DNA from: Paracentrotus lividus
Taxonomy: Eukaryota; Echinodermata; Echinoidea; Camarodonta; Echinidae
DNA: 64,000 bases
Assembly (NCBI GenBank): GCA_940671915.1
Contig: CALNVZ010003430.1
Coordinates: 12,774,922 to 12,838,921 of the forward strand
Direction of reading: 5' to 3'
In this document: one piece after another, positions 44,712 through 55,962 of the stretch
How the letters are laid out: the number at the start of each line of letters is the position of its first letter
How positions within the stretch are numbered: the stretch's first letter is position 1
Position numbers and translations under genes: made by a program
The notes under the pieces: generated by a model
Seen by the model: only the letters and a program-made list of their open reading frames with translations
Told to the model about the DNA's origin: nothing
The model's database searches: none

Positions 44712-46340
44712 AGTAAAGTAACAATAGAGGGGAAAATGGCGAAACCCATTGCAACAGAAACGAAATTTTCAGAAATGAACTATTATAGTAATCAAAAATA
44801 ATATATCAAAAGTATAGAAAAATCAAAGCTGTGGAACAATGTCTAATTGCATAAATTCAAAATGGCCACCATTTGCCAATGTTTGAACTGTATATTCGGA
44901 TATAAGACTCGGATAAACATAAATTCAGTTTCTATTCCAATGCTTTCGGGATAGATGAATATATTAATTGACATCATTTGGATAATTCAAGAACAGATAT
45001 GTTGTTTTAGAAACATTAAAGCAGTGGAACGATGACTAATTTGCATATTTTCAAACATGGCCGCTATTCAATATATGTGTTGCCTGTATCTTCGGATCTA
45101 GGAGACATAGAAACATAATTTCTGTGTCTATACCTATGTTGTCAGGGTAGAGGAATACGTTAATGGACAGTATTGAGATCATTAGATAACATAAATGTGG
45201 TTTCAGAAACATTGAAGAAGGAAACCAATGACTAATTTGCATAACATTATTTTGCCTGTATATCCTGATCTAGGATTATTAGAAAGACAATTTTTGTGTC
45301 GAAACATACGTTTTCAGGGTAGAGGAATACGTTATTTGACAGTATTAACATCATTAGATAACATAAATGTTGTCTCAGAAACATTGAAGCAGTAGAACAA
45401 TGACTTATTGGCATAAAAGGGCCGCCATTCAGCACTTTTTTTTGCCTGTATACCCTGATCTATCATGTCTATAGGACTATTAGAAACACAATTAACGTAT
45501 ACCTCTACCCTAAAAACATAAGTATATAGACACAAAAAAATGTGTTTCTAATAGTCCTAGATCATGATATATGCTGGAAATAATGCTGAACGGTGGCCAT
45601 TTTATGCAAACTAGTCATTGTTCTACTGTTGCATTCTAACAAAACCACATTTATGTTATCTAATGATCTCAATTCTGCCAATTAACGTATTCTTCTACCC
45701 TGACAACATAGGTACAGTCACAAAAATTATGTTTCTATGACTCCTAGATCCGAAGATACAGGCAAAACATAATTGAATAGCGCTCACTTTTTTTTTGAAA
45801 TTTATGCCAATTATTATTGTTCTACTACTTTAATGTTTCAAAAACAACATTTGTGTTACCAAATTATCTCAATTCTATCAATTAACGTATTCCTCTACCC
45901 TGACAACATTACAAAAAAGTTATGTTTCTATGACTCCTAGATCCGAAGATATACAGGCAAAACATTTATTGAATAGCGCTAATTTGAATATATTATATGC
46001 AAATTAGTCATTGTTCTACTACTTTAATGTTTCTAAAACAACATTTGTGTAATCTAATCATCTCAATACTGTCAATTAACGTATTCCTCTACCCTGAAAT
46101 CATAGGTATAGACACAGAAATTGTGTTTCTACTAGTCCTAGATCAGGATACGGGCAAAATATTGCTGAATGGCTGCCATGTTATGCAAATTATTCATTGT
46201 TTTCCGTCTTCAATGTTACTGAAATCACATTTATGTTATCTTATGATCTCAAAAATGTCAATTAACGTATTCCTCTACCCTGAAAACATACGTTTCGACA
46301 CAAAAATTATGTTTCTATTAGTCCTAGATCACACACAAAA
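44712..46340. repeat. Foldback array of GACTAATTTGCAT units
   Basis: About eight units of roughly 190 bp, each with CAATGACTAATTTGCATAA, GCCTGTATA.CCTGATCTAG, CTATACCTATGTTTTCAGGG, TAGAGGAATACGTTA and ACATTGAAGCAGTAGAAC. The units run forward up to about 45490, then backward to 46340, giving a large inverted repeat. Short hydrophobic minus-strand frames recur because the unit recurs. Confidence 0.85.
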
Positions 46341-46750
46341 AATAAGAACTAGTTTCCATGAGTAAAACCCGTTTGCTACTCTTGGAGGCGAGTGCTTTTA
46401 TTCGTATATCACGTATTTAAAGAGAGAGATACTATGGTCCCTCTTCTGTTTCGGTCTATAGAATTCTTTGATATGTATTGTAAGCGCTTTGCTATGTTTG
46501 GGCCTGATAGGAAATATTAAGTATTGTTATTGTGATAACTATTATTATATTATTATTTTTATTGTTATTATTATCATTTTATTATGTCGATTGGACCCTC
46601 GTACATTCGGACTTTTGACTATCGGACCCTTTATTCATTCGATCTATATAGACCAGGAGCAAGGACCCGGAAAAAATGAGTTCGTTCAACCCACACCATA
46701 TAAAAGGTTTGCCACCATAGGGGGTAGTATGGACCCCCTAGATCACTGCT

Positions 46751-47890
46751 ACACACAAAAATGAGAACTTGCATATATGAGTGATCACACTCAATGTCCA
46801 AGTATTTTTGACAATATAGTGACACACATCCATGAGTGCTTTCACTCAATAAAGCTACTTTGAAAACGCACCTAATCGAGTATTATTTGACACTATAGTG
46901 ACACACCAAAATGAGTTTAATCAACTCATTTTATTGAGTAACATAACTAATTGTTTGAGTACATTGCACAAACTAATCTAGTGAGTAACGCTTTACATAC
47001 TCAGAGAGTCAGTAAGTAAAGGTTGCACAAACTCATCACAAGCAAGTTCTACTCACATCAATGCATCAATTACTCAAACTGTGTACATGACTGACAAAGT
47101 AATGGGAAATCCATGCATGGGATCAAGATTGGTTTCTTGCCTAATGAAATCACCAAGATCCATTATACATGGGTTTTTATGCTCAGTAATATGCCGAGTA
47201 AAAAAAAAAAAATGTGTTTGTCCATTCCTTGGTCAGTGGTGCTCACAGTGTCATGCAGGCTCTCCGCTCTCCGTTCCGCTATACATGTACGTACGTACGC
47301 GTAGAAAATACCTCGTGCAGTGGCATATATATCCCCGCGGCAGTGCAGTCTCGATGTCCGTACTCGTGATCCGAGTAGGCGTACCGGGCGCAACATGTAA
47401 AAGTACCGCATAGCCAGTTAAAATTACTCTCAAAGACTTTCACGAGACTTGAGACGTACGAAGACGTGTCGTAGTTTACTCATCTAGTGAATTACAGGCT
47501 ACATAGAATTTCTCAGCAATTCTCACTTTACTCGATTGTTAGTGTTTTCACCCGATCATCCACCAAGCCGTACCAAGTTGAAGAGAACTCACTTGCACAA
47601 TTGTTTTACGTAATTGAACATGTAAAGTTACTAATTTAATTTGACAATAAGTGACACACAAAATGAGTTTATTAATTAACCATTTTATTGAGTAACATAA
47701 CTAATTTGTTATGAGTACAAACTAATCTAGTGAGTAACGCTTTACATACTCAGAGATCAGTAAGTAAAGGTTGCACAAACTCATCACAAGCAAGTTCTAC
47801 TCACATCAATGCATCAAATTACTCAAACTGTGTACATGACTGACAAAGTAATGTGAAATCCATGCATGGGATCAAGATTGGTTTCTTATG
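46751..47890. repeat. TGAGT/ACTCA-word arm
   Basis: In 46751-47090 the word TGAGT or its complement occurs at least 13 times in about 340 bp, at irregular spacing and in both orientations (ATTGAGTAAC, TTTGAGTAC, AAACTCATCAC, CTACTCACAT). The segment 46900-47150 is repeated with small changes at 47640-47885, at 56030-56290 and 56765-57005, and partly at 50840-51170. The spacer (47150-47640) has GTACGTACGTACGCG and ATCCGAGTAGGCGTACCGGG. Confidence 0.8.
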
Positions 47891-49079
47891 CGGCGGTCAC
47901 AAACTCGTCGTAGGCTACGGGCACGTGCCATCAACGTAGCCTGCGTTGCATGCAGGCCAATTCTGCGACTCCTACGGGTTTAAAATGGTTGCAGGACAGG
48001 TACCTTCGTCGTGCCTGCTAAGTACGTCGTTTGTACCTGCACGTACGTTCGTCTTGCAATTTCTCTGCAAATGTGATGACGTCACTTGCAGGAAAAACGT
48101 ACGGAGAAGGTGCAGGCACTGTGCAATCGTCGTGCGTGCAAGGTGCGTGCTCGTACAACGATTGCAAGATGATTGTACGTGGCAGGAGAAAACTTTCTTT
48201 TGTTTTTTAAATGAATATTTATGACGTATACTCGGGTCATGTAGGTCACTCTCATGGAAGATTAAATTGCATTTTTAAAAAATACCACTGCAGGGGTCTG
48301 AGCTCCCCCTTGACTGTCTTGGTTGGGCTGAATACTATGAACCCCAATGTTTGAGGGGCATGGTATTATGAGCCCCTTCCCTCCTTGTCCCCTCCCAATT
48401 CGTTTTGAAACATCCCGGATACATTTCAAATTTCTCAAATAACATCCTTTTATATAGCCCACTCTGCGCTTTGCAAATTTTAAAGTTTAGTTTAGTTTTT
48501 GTAGGAATCAAAGGTCACTACTATCTGGATTGGGTATCAGCCTTTGAACACCCCGTTGTTTGTGGGGTGGGTCTTCATTATCATTGAGCCTTACAAAGGG
48601 CATCCTCCTATCGGTTTGGGCTCAGCCATTTAACCCCCTCTCCCTTTGTAGGAGGCTGCGATATTACTGAGCCCCTTTTCCCTGCTACCGATTTGCTATA
48701 AAATAACTCTTCAGGTCTATCCTCAAGATCACGACTTTTATTTTCAGCTCGCCCTGCGTGCTCGAATGCCTTTAAGTAAATTATTTTTTTATATAGGAAC
48801 CAGAGGGTTCCTTACTTTATTTGTTGGGGCTCAGCTATATTTCGGGGGCAGGGACTTCATATCCTTGAGCCTTCTTGCTCCCAATTTGGTATCAAGTTAT
48901 AAAAGGAATATATTTTTATAAAATTATTTGCTCGCTCTACGAGCTCGCACGATTTAATGTCTAACAGCCCACTATTCGTATTTTGGCGTTAGCAATAGTC
49001 CGGTCCGGATCAAGGGGGCCCAGTGAAATTTTTGTTCTTTCTTATTTCATACCCCATCACAAGAAAGTAGGATTCCATG
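46845..49079 (+). repeat. Direct 2.2-kb duplication, copy 1
   Basis: Repeated in the same orientation at 55962-58196, near-identical apart from one-base indels. It covers TGAGT-word DNA and the left 1.2 kb of the TIR element at 47888. No gene is apparent: the longest frames (up to 110 codons) occur in both copies but resemble no protein I know. Confidence 0.9.
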
Positions 49080-49148
49080 GATTCGAATCGAAGACCTCCT
49101 GATTGTTAACTGGTACTCTACCGACTGAGCTATGGCAATACCTATGTC
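49078..49148 (-). pseudogene. tRNA-like relic (Val-AAC type)
   Basis: On the minus strand: ATAGCTCAGTCGGTAGAGT (A box), loop TTAACAA with AAC at the anticodon position, then GATTCGAATCC (B box). The acceptor ends pair only partly and the anticodon stem is poor, so it is a tRNA pseudogene or SINE head, not a confident tRNA gene. Confidence 0.5.
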
Positions 49149-49289
49149 GGTGTTAAGCCTAGAAATCCAGATGGAATCCCACCTCTTTGCTCATTTTGAG
49201 GAGCGGGCATGCGCACAAGATGATGCAATTATTCTAAAACCAAGTTCTTGTCTTTCTTTTCGAGTTAACATGCAAGAACGGGCGGATCA

Positions 49290-49445
49290 AGGATAAGAAA
49301 ATACTGGGGCTCATCCAAATATTGGAAAATCTAGGGGACGCAGCCGAAAAATTTCAAATTTAACATGTACAGTCAATGAGTTGGTTTTTAAAATTTAGGG
49401 GTGCGCGTCCCTGCGCCGTGGATCTGCCACTGGCGGCGTAGCATC
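49290..49445. repeat. Dispersed short repeat ending GATCTGCCACTGG
   Basis: GGGCGGATCAAGGAT, GTACAGTCAATGAGTTGG, TAGGGGTGCGCGTCCC and GGATCTGCCACTGG link it to 51905-52020 and 54370-54500, where ATTGACCGTACATTT recurs. Confidence 0.6.
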
Positions 49446-50430
49446 TTAATGAAGAAATAGTGTCCACGTCCTTGTTCGTGTATTTTTAGTGAATTTCAAG
49501 CAGGCGATGAGTGTAGGGCGGCAAATACCATTGTAACAAAACAAAACTGCGATTTTAGTAAACATTATTTGTAAAAGTACTCCAGTTTCAAAACTTTTAT
49601 TTATTTTTGAATTATCCATGCATTTAAAGTGACCAGACGTTGATATTTAAGAGTATTTTTTAAAAAACATTATCAAAATATGTTTGTCGCCATCTGTTGT
49701 CAAAGTAACGTTTACATCTGATAAAAGACTAAATTGGGGTATATTTTTACCTTTAAAAGGTTGGAATAGCCATCTAAATGATATGTGACATTGTTCTTCA
49801 TTTATTCCATGTTTAATACCATTTCAACTCATTTTTTTGACATCCTAACCCGAAATAAAAATAAAACGCCACATTTTTCTCAATTTTATACTTACGCCCT
49901 TCATTTTTCACAGTTCTTTGTCATTTGGGACCCTAAACTCTGAAGAAGTATTTTTGATGATGCAATATTATTCCGTATGAATTTCTTTGAAATTCTGAAC
50001 AACTTAACAGTGAAATTGGCGGAATAATTTTGAATTAGGGAGGAAGACACAAAATTCATATATGGGCCAAAATGGTGCCCCAAAAGGGCCCAATAAGAAA
50101 TGATGGAGGGGTCTGAAAATTTGAACCCCATCATTTTTGGATGAGTGGGACCCTCTAGAAGCCAAATCCACCCAAATATCACTTTGGGCAGTTTAGTCCT
50201 ACGGATGACTAAATAACCCCACTATTACATTCATGCAGAAAATTCACATTATTACAACACTATATTGAGGCCTGAGGCATAATATTAATTTCAATTCCCT
50301 CCCCCCCCCCCTGCAAAATTGGCCTAATATTTTTGTTCTCATTCTCTTTCCTTAAAATTCGACACAGGACTATTTGTTATTTTTGTGCAAGTTACATAAT
50401 CATAGTGGCAACCAAATAATTCAATGAAGT
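49446..50430. other. No gene seen
   Basis: Interior of the TIR element: AT-rich, a C-run at 50300-50312, no recognised coding. The minus-strand frame at 49901-50182 is unassigned. Confidence 0.5.
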
Positions 50431-50924
50431 CTGAACTTGCCTGCGACGCAAGATGAAGGCACTTGTGACGCGCGTTGAAGGCAAGACGACTGTATCTTGC
50501 GTCTGTCTTGCCCACTTCGTACGTGCACTGCACATTGCCTGTGCAATGATTGTGCATCAAACGTGCGTTAATTTTTACATCAAACCCCACCAGAATCGCA
50601 CGATTGACATTCAAGCACTTGCCATGCAGGCACGTTGGAGTGCGTGCGATGTGCCTGCATCGTGCAATGCAGTCGATCGTAGAATCCAATCGCAATTTAT
50701 TGGACATGTCGAATAATCTTCAAAGAGTTGTACCATCGACGTGCGTGTCTGAAAAAATCGTGCAAACGCTGTACGAATTTTCTACGGAATCCGTCGTAGG
50801 GAGTTGCACGTCGATGGTACGGCGAGTTGTGACCGCCGCATTACTCAGAGAGTCAGTAAGTAAAGGTTGCACAAACTCATCAACTTGCTTGTGATGAGTT
50901 TGTGCACTCTCTGAGTATGTAAAG

Positions 50925-51270
50925 CGTTACTCACTAGGTGAGTCCTATTCCTTTTGTTTATTTGTTTGCCTGTTTTTATAATGATATTTGGAATGTTCGA
51001 TGATATACACATCAGTGCATCAATTCACTCAAACCATAACACTGCATTACTCACTTCAGTGCATCAATTCACACAAACCAATACATTGCATTACTCACAT
51101 CAATGCATCAAATTACTCAAACTGTGTACAATGTAACATGACTGACAAAGTAATGGGAAATCCATGCATGTTAATCTAGCTGTTAGCGTTATCAGACGAT
51201 GTATATCATCGGAACATTCCAAATATCATTTAAAAACAGGCAAAATAACAAACAAAAAGGAATAGGACTC
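50925..51270. repeat. Inverted repeat around a TGAGT-word loop
   Basis: GGTGAGTCCTATTCCTTTTG and GTTTGCCTGTTTTTA at 50937-50980 are mirrored by AACAAACAAAAAGGAATAGG at 51248-51267. The arms are about 80 bp and the loop contains ATGCATCAATTCACTCAAAC repeats. Confidence 0.75.
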
Positions 51271-51380
51271 ACCAAAGACAATAAGAGATGCAGGCTTCCG
51301 CTCTCCGTTCCGCTCACAGAGTGTAACTCTATGGTTCCGCTATACATGTACGTACGTACGCGAGAATAAGACGGGTCTTC

Positions 51381-51700
51381 CCACGAGTCCTCGGTCCCAC
51401 GAGTCCTACGTCCCACGAGACCTCGGTCACGAGTCTACGTCCACGAGGCCGAATATTTCCCCACGAGTCCTACGTCCACGAGACCTACGTCCACGAGTCC
51501 TACGTTCCACGAGGCCGAGTATTTTTCCCACGAGTCCTCGGTCCACGAGTCCTCGGGCCCACGAGTCCTACATCCCACGAGTCCTACGTCCCACGAGACC
51601 TACGTCCCACGAGTCCTACGAGGCCGAGTATTTCCTACGAGTCCTACGCCCCAGAGTTCCTACGTCCCACGAGGCCTCGGTCCCACGAGCCGATTTTTCT
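51381..51700. repeat. 16-bp minisatellite, left arm
   Basis: About 20 copies of ACGTCCCACGAGTCCT and variants (CTCGGTCC, AGACCTACG, GAGGCCGAGTATTTTTCC). Inverted partner at 54710-55030. Confidence 0.88.
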
Positions 51701-51829
51701 CATATCGTTTTTCCTTTATCAGAATGTTTTTCAACATCATGAAACATTTTGTAAGCTGAATTATACAACATGAATTAAGTTAGTTGTGGTTAATACCATA
51801 GGCACTAGCATGGCGAATAATGGTGGCAT

Positions 51830-52210
51830 CTCATTTCGCGGAGGCGGGTTTGAGACTGATTTGGGACTATGTCTAAAGACGTCCTTATCCTTCTCAGTAG
51901 TGACGGGTCCAGGATTACAGGAGGGGGGGGGCACCAAAATTTTCGGTTTAAATGTACGGTCAATGAGTGGTTTTCAAATTATAGGGGCGCCCCCACCCCC
52001 CACCCGGATCCGCCCCTGCGTCGCAGAGACGTCGCCGCGACAATAATAAAAAAAAAATACAAAATAAAAATTATAGGAGGCTTCTCCGCGACGGAAAAGA
52101 GTATAGGAGACGTCTCCGCGACAAGTTTCAAACGCGTTCTCACAACTCGTCTTACAAGTCTAAAAGTAGTCCCAATTCCGTCTCAAATCCATCTCCGCGA
52201 AATTATCTTC
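51830..52210. repeat. GAGACG-word block of left arm
   Basis: TTTCGCGGAGGCGGGTTTGA, GTCGCAGAGACGTCGCCGCG and GGAGACGTCTCCGCGACAAG, with a dispersed short repeat (GTACGGTCAATGAGTGG) between them. Mirrored at 54180-54600 and related to 41395-41592. Confidence 0.75.
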
Positions 52211-53526
52211 CATTATTAGTTGCGGATATATTTTTAATGAATGTAGTTCTTTTGGTTTTAAAAGAAAATTAAGATTTACATCCTTGAGAAATCCTAATTA
52301 CATATTTATCAAATGATTACATTTAAATCTAATCTCGAATTTGAGAGATCATAATTCATGAATCCCGAACAGGGGCGTAGACACCGGGGGGGGGTGCATC
52401 CCTCAATTAAAAAGATGGGGGATGGCATGTGCAATCCAGGGGCCGCGGAGCGTTTTTGAAAGTGGAGGGCTGAGCCGAAAGTGGGGGGGGGGGGGGCTGA
52501 ACAGGCTAAAAATCACATATGTATGGTCATTTTGCGTTTTTGTACACGTTGGCTGAAAAAAGTGGGGGGGGGGGGGGCTTGCAGCCCCCAGCCCCCCCCC
52601 CCGGCTCCGCGGCCCCTGCAATCACCCCCCTCCCGAATTTACGCGGGTGATATGTATTTTTTTTAAAGCTGAAATGGGCTTTCCACACTCGTGTTTCTCT
52701 CATCATGTCCACGGAACTCTAACAATTTTCGCTCGCGCTTATTATTGTTATTATTTTTATTATGTATTATTATTATTTCATTATCAAAATCCAGAATAAT
52801 TATTTACATTACCTATTATATCTTTAAGCAACATAGAGTTTCACATTTTGGCAGTCATCAAACAAAAATCAAAATAGTCGGGATAATTCATTTACGCCAA
52901 CTTCTTTATTCATTTCATGTCAAATTTTCGACGGACCTGCGTCTTCATCAGGAATATAATTTTTGTAAATTCTAAATTCTACATACCATGCGAGCAGAAA
53001 GTTTTTAGGCTAAATGGACAAAATCTTTGCAATATAAGAATCATGATAAATGCTCAATTATTAACGAAGGTTAACAAAACAACACGTGGGACCCGAAGGG
53101 AATGGATGGGGAGGGGAGGGTTAATTCTGCAGAATATAGTTAGGCGCAGATCCAAGAAAATCCAATTGAACTCATTTCGGTGGCCCAATTGTCTGGGACA
53201 AAAGCGGCTTATTATGTTTACGCATGGGCCCGGTAAGTTCATTGTGTGACTCTCGTCTGCGTCCGCTAACTGTTATAGCGAGAACTGTATAACACCTCTA
53301 GTAGATAAAAGTAATTTAAGCTAATTTTATTTTATGTTAAAGATTTGTGTACTCTGCAATTTTTTGGCAATTATAAGTATAAATACAATTAAATAAAATG
53401 TAGGATAAATAGACTTATAGAAATAGAGCTGTTTGAAGAAAGATTATATAATTTCACTGGAAATACTAAAATAAGTATAGGCTTAAACATACATTAAAAT
53501 ATAATAAAAAGCAAATAATGGAGACT

Positions 53527-53690
53527 ATGCATTTACGCCAAGTTTTTTATTCATTTCTTCTCCATTTTTTAAGGACCTTCGTCTTCGGCAGGAGTATAAT
53601 TTACAAAAATTATATTCCTGATGAAGACGCAGGTCCGTCGAAAATTTGACATGAAATGAATAAAGAAGTTGGCGTAAATGCATTATCCCG
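53527..53690. repeat. Hairpin within palindrome spacer
   Basis: GCATTTACGCCAAGTTTTTT at the left pairs with AAGTTGGCGTAAATGC at the right, through CTTCGTCTTCGGCAGGAG and CTGATGAAGACGCAGG. A third copy of the same half is at 52885-52966, so the palindrome end and this hairpin share one unit. Confidence 0.8.
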
Positions 53691-54709
53691 ACTATTTGCT
53701 TTTTGTTTGATGACTGCCAAAAGTGAAACTCTATGTTGCTTAAAGATATAATAGATAATATAAATAATTAATCTGGATTTTAATAATGAAAATAATAATA
53801 ATAAATAAATAAAAATATAAAAAATAATAAGCGCGAGCGAAAATTGTTAGAGTTCCGTGGACATGATGGAAGAAACACGAGTGTGGAAAGCCCATTTCAG
53901 CTTTAAAAAAAATACATATCACCAACGTAAATTCGGGAGGGGGGGGGTGATTGTACATGCCATCTCCCATCTTTTTAATTGAGGGATGCACCCCCCCCGT
54001 GTCTACGCCCCTGTTCGGGATTCATGAATTATGATCTCTCAAATTCGAGATTAGATTTAAATGTAAATCATTTGATAAATATGTAATTAGGATTCTCAAG
54101 GATGTAAATTTAATTTTTCATGTAAAACCTAAGAACTTCATTCATTAAAAATATATCCGCAACTAATGGTGGAAGCTAATTTCGCGGAGATGGATTTGAG
54201 ACGGAATGGGGACTACTTTTAGACTTGTTAGACGAGTTGTGAGACGGTTTTGAAACTTGTCGCGGAGACGTCTCCGATACTCTTTTTCCGTCGCGGAGAA
54301 GCCTCCTATAATTTTTTTTTTTTTTTATTTATTTATTTTTTATTGTCGCGGCGACGTCTCTGCGACGCGGAGGCGGATCCGGGGGTGGGGGGGGGGGGGG
54401 GGACGCGCCCCTATAATTTGAAAACCACTCATTGACCGTACATTTTAACCGAAAATTTTGGAGCCCCCCCCCCCCCCCCTCCTGTAATCCTGGACCCGTC
54501 ACTAGTGAGAAGGATTAGGGACGTCTTTAGACATAGTCCCAAATCAGTCTAAAACCCGCCTCCGCGAAATGAGATGCCACCATTATTCGCCATGCTAGTG
54601 CCTATGGTATTAACCACAACTAAATTAATTCATGTTGTATAATTCAGCTTACAAAATGTTTCATTGATGTTGAAACACATTCTGATAAAAGAAAACACGA
54701 TATGAGAAA

Positions 54710-55030
54710 ATTCGGCCTCGTGGGACCGAGGACTCGTGGGACGTAGGACTCGTGGGAAAATACTCGGCCTCGTGGGACGTAGACTCGTGGGACGTAGGTT
54801 CTCGTGGGACGTAGGACTCGTGGGATGTAGGACTCGTGGGCCCGAGGACTCGTGGGACCGAGGACTCGTGGGAAAAATGCTCGGCCTCGTGGGACGTAGG
54901 ACTCGTGGGACGTAGGTCTCGTGGGACGTAGGACTCGTGGGAAAATATTCGGCCTCGTGGGACGTAGGACTCGTGGGACCGAGGTCTCGTGGGACGTAGG
55001 ACTCGTGGGACCGAGGACTCGTGGACCCTC
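54710..55030. repeat. 16-bp minisatellite, right arm
   Basis: Inverse of the left-arm array: GGACTCGTGGGACGTA units. Long minus-strand frames here (up to 169 codons, SYVPRVLRPTSPTSHE pattern) exist because 16-bp units rotate through all frames without stops; they are not genes. Confidence 0.88.
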
Positions 55031-55322
55031 CCCGTAGAACATACCTCGTGTGCAGTCTCGATGTCCGTACTCGTGATCCGAGTAGGCGTACCGGGCGCAA
55101 CATGTAAAAGTACCGCATAGCCAGTAAAATTACTCTCAAAGACTTTCACGAGACTTGAGACGTACGAAGACGTGTCGTAGTTTACTCATCTAGTGAATTA
55201 CAGGCTATATAGAATTTCTCAGCAATTCTCACTTTACTCGATTGTTAGTGTTTTCACCCGATCATCCACCAAGCCGTACCAAGTTGAAGAGAAACTCACT
55301 TACACAATTGTTTTACGTAATT

Positions 55323-55419
55323 GAACATGTAAAGTTACTAAGGGATACTCAAGAAAAAATTATTGAGTATATATACTCAATAATTTTTTTTGAGTATCCC
55401 TTAGTAACTTTACATGTTC
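55323..55419. repeat. 97-bp near-perfect palindrome beside gap
   Basis: GAACATGTAAAGTTACTAAG pairs with CTTAGTAACTTTACATGTTC. The centre is TTGAGTATATATACTCAA and the arms are about 48 bp. It lies 50 bp left of the 493-N gap and may be a cause of the gap, or an artefact of it. Confidence 0.88.
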
Positions 55420-55469
55420 TGGAAGAGCGGGTGTGTACTTTTAGCAGAAACACAGATTCTGGAAGTAAA

Positions 55470-55962
55470 NNNNNNNNNNNNNNNNNNNNNNNNNNNNNNN
55501 NNNNNNNNNNNNNNNNNNNNNNNNNNNNNNNNNNNNNNNNNNNNNNNNNNNNNNNNNNNNNNNNNNNNNNNNNNNNNNNNNNNNNNNNNNNNNNNNNNNN
55601 NNNNNNNNNNNNNNNNNNNNNNNNNNNNNNNNNNNNNNNNNNNNNNNNNNNNNNNNNNNNNNNNNNNNNNNNNNNNNNNNNNNNNNNNNNNNNNNNNNNN
55701 NNNNNNNNNNNNNNNNNNNNNNNNNNNNNNNNNNNNNNNNNNNNNNNNNNNNNNNNNNNNNNNNNNNNNNNNNNNNNNNNNNNNNNNNNNNNNNNNNNNN
55801 NNNNNNNNNNNNNNNNNNNNNNNNNNNNNNNNNNNNNNNNNNNNNNNNNNNNNNNNNNNNNNNNNNNNNNNNNNNNNNNNNNNNNNNNNNNNNNNNNNNN
55901 NNNNNNNNNNNNNNNNNNNNNNNNNNNNNNNNNNNNNNNNNNNNNNNNNNNNNNNNNNNNNN
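55470..55962. other. Assembly gap (493 N)
   Basis: Undetermined sequence. Reading frames of up to 264 codons across it consist of unknown residues and mean nothing. The right side starts inside the second copy of the 2.2-kb block. Confidence 0.98.

Larger units (their letters stand above)
47888..50840. mobile_element. TIR element with ATGCGGCGGTCACAA ends
   Basis: ATGCGGCGGTCACAAACTCG at the left is mirrored by CGAGTTGTGACCGCCGCAT at the right. Both subterminal zones (47905-48185 and 50440-50820) are crowded with CGTGC, TGCAGGCA and TCGTACAACGATTG words in both orientations. The interior holds a tRNA-like relic and dispersed repeats, but no transposase. The second copy of its left part at 57009 stops at 58196. 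Confidence 0.68.
51381..55025. repeat. Very large palindrome
   Basis: The arms 51381-52966 and 53597-55025 are inverted copies about 1.4-1.6 kb long. In order outward-in they carry a 16-bp minisatellite, a GAGACG-word block, a G/C-run with AGGGGCGCGTCC, an AT segment with GGGATTCATGAATTATGATC, and the block ACTCGTGTTTC...AATTTTCGCTCGCGC. The spacer is about 630 bp. Copies differ by small indels and homopolymer length. No coding region is evident. Confidence 0.85.

Noticed and set aside
49078-49148. Functional tRNA-Val gene
   Set aside because: A and B boxes are good, but the acceptor and anticodon stems pair poorly.
54630-55149. Proline- and serine-rich frames of 132-169 codons on the minus strand
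   Set aside because: They translate the 16-bp minisatellite; three overlapping frames show the same peptide pattern, as expected when the period is not a multiple of three.
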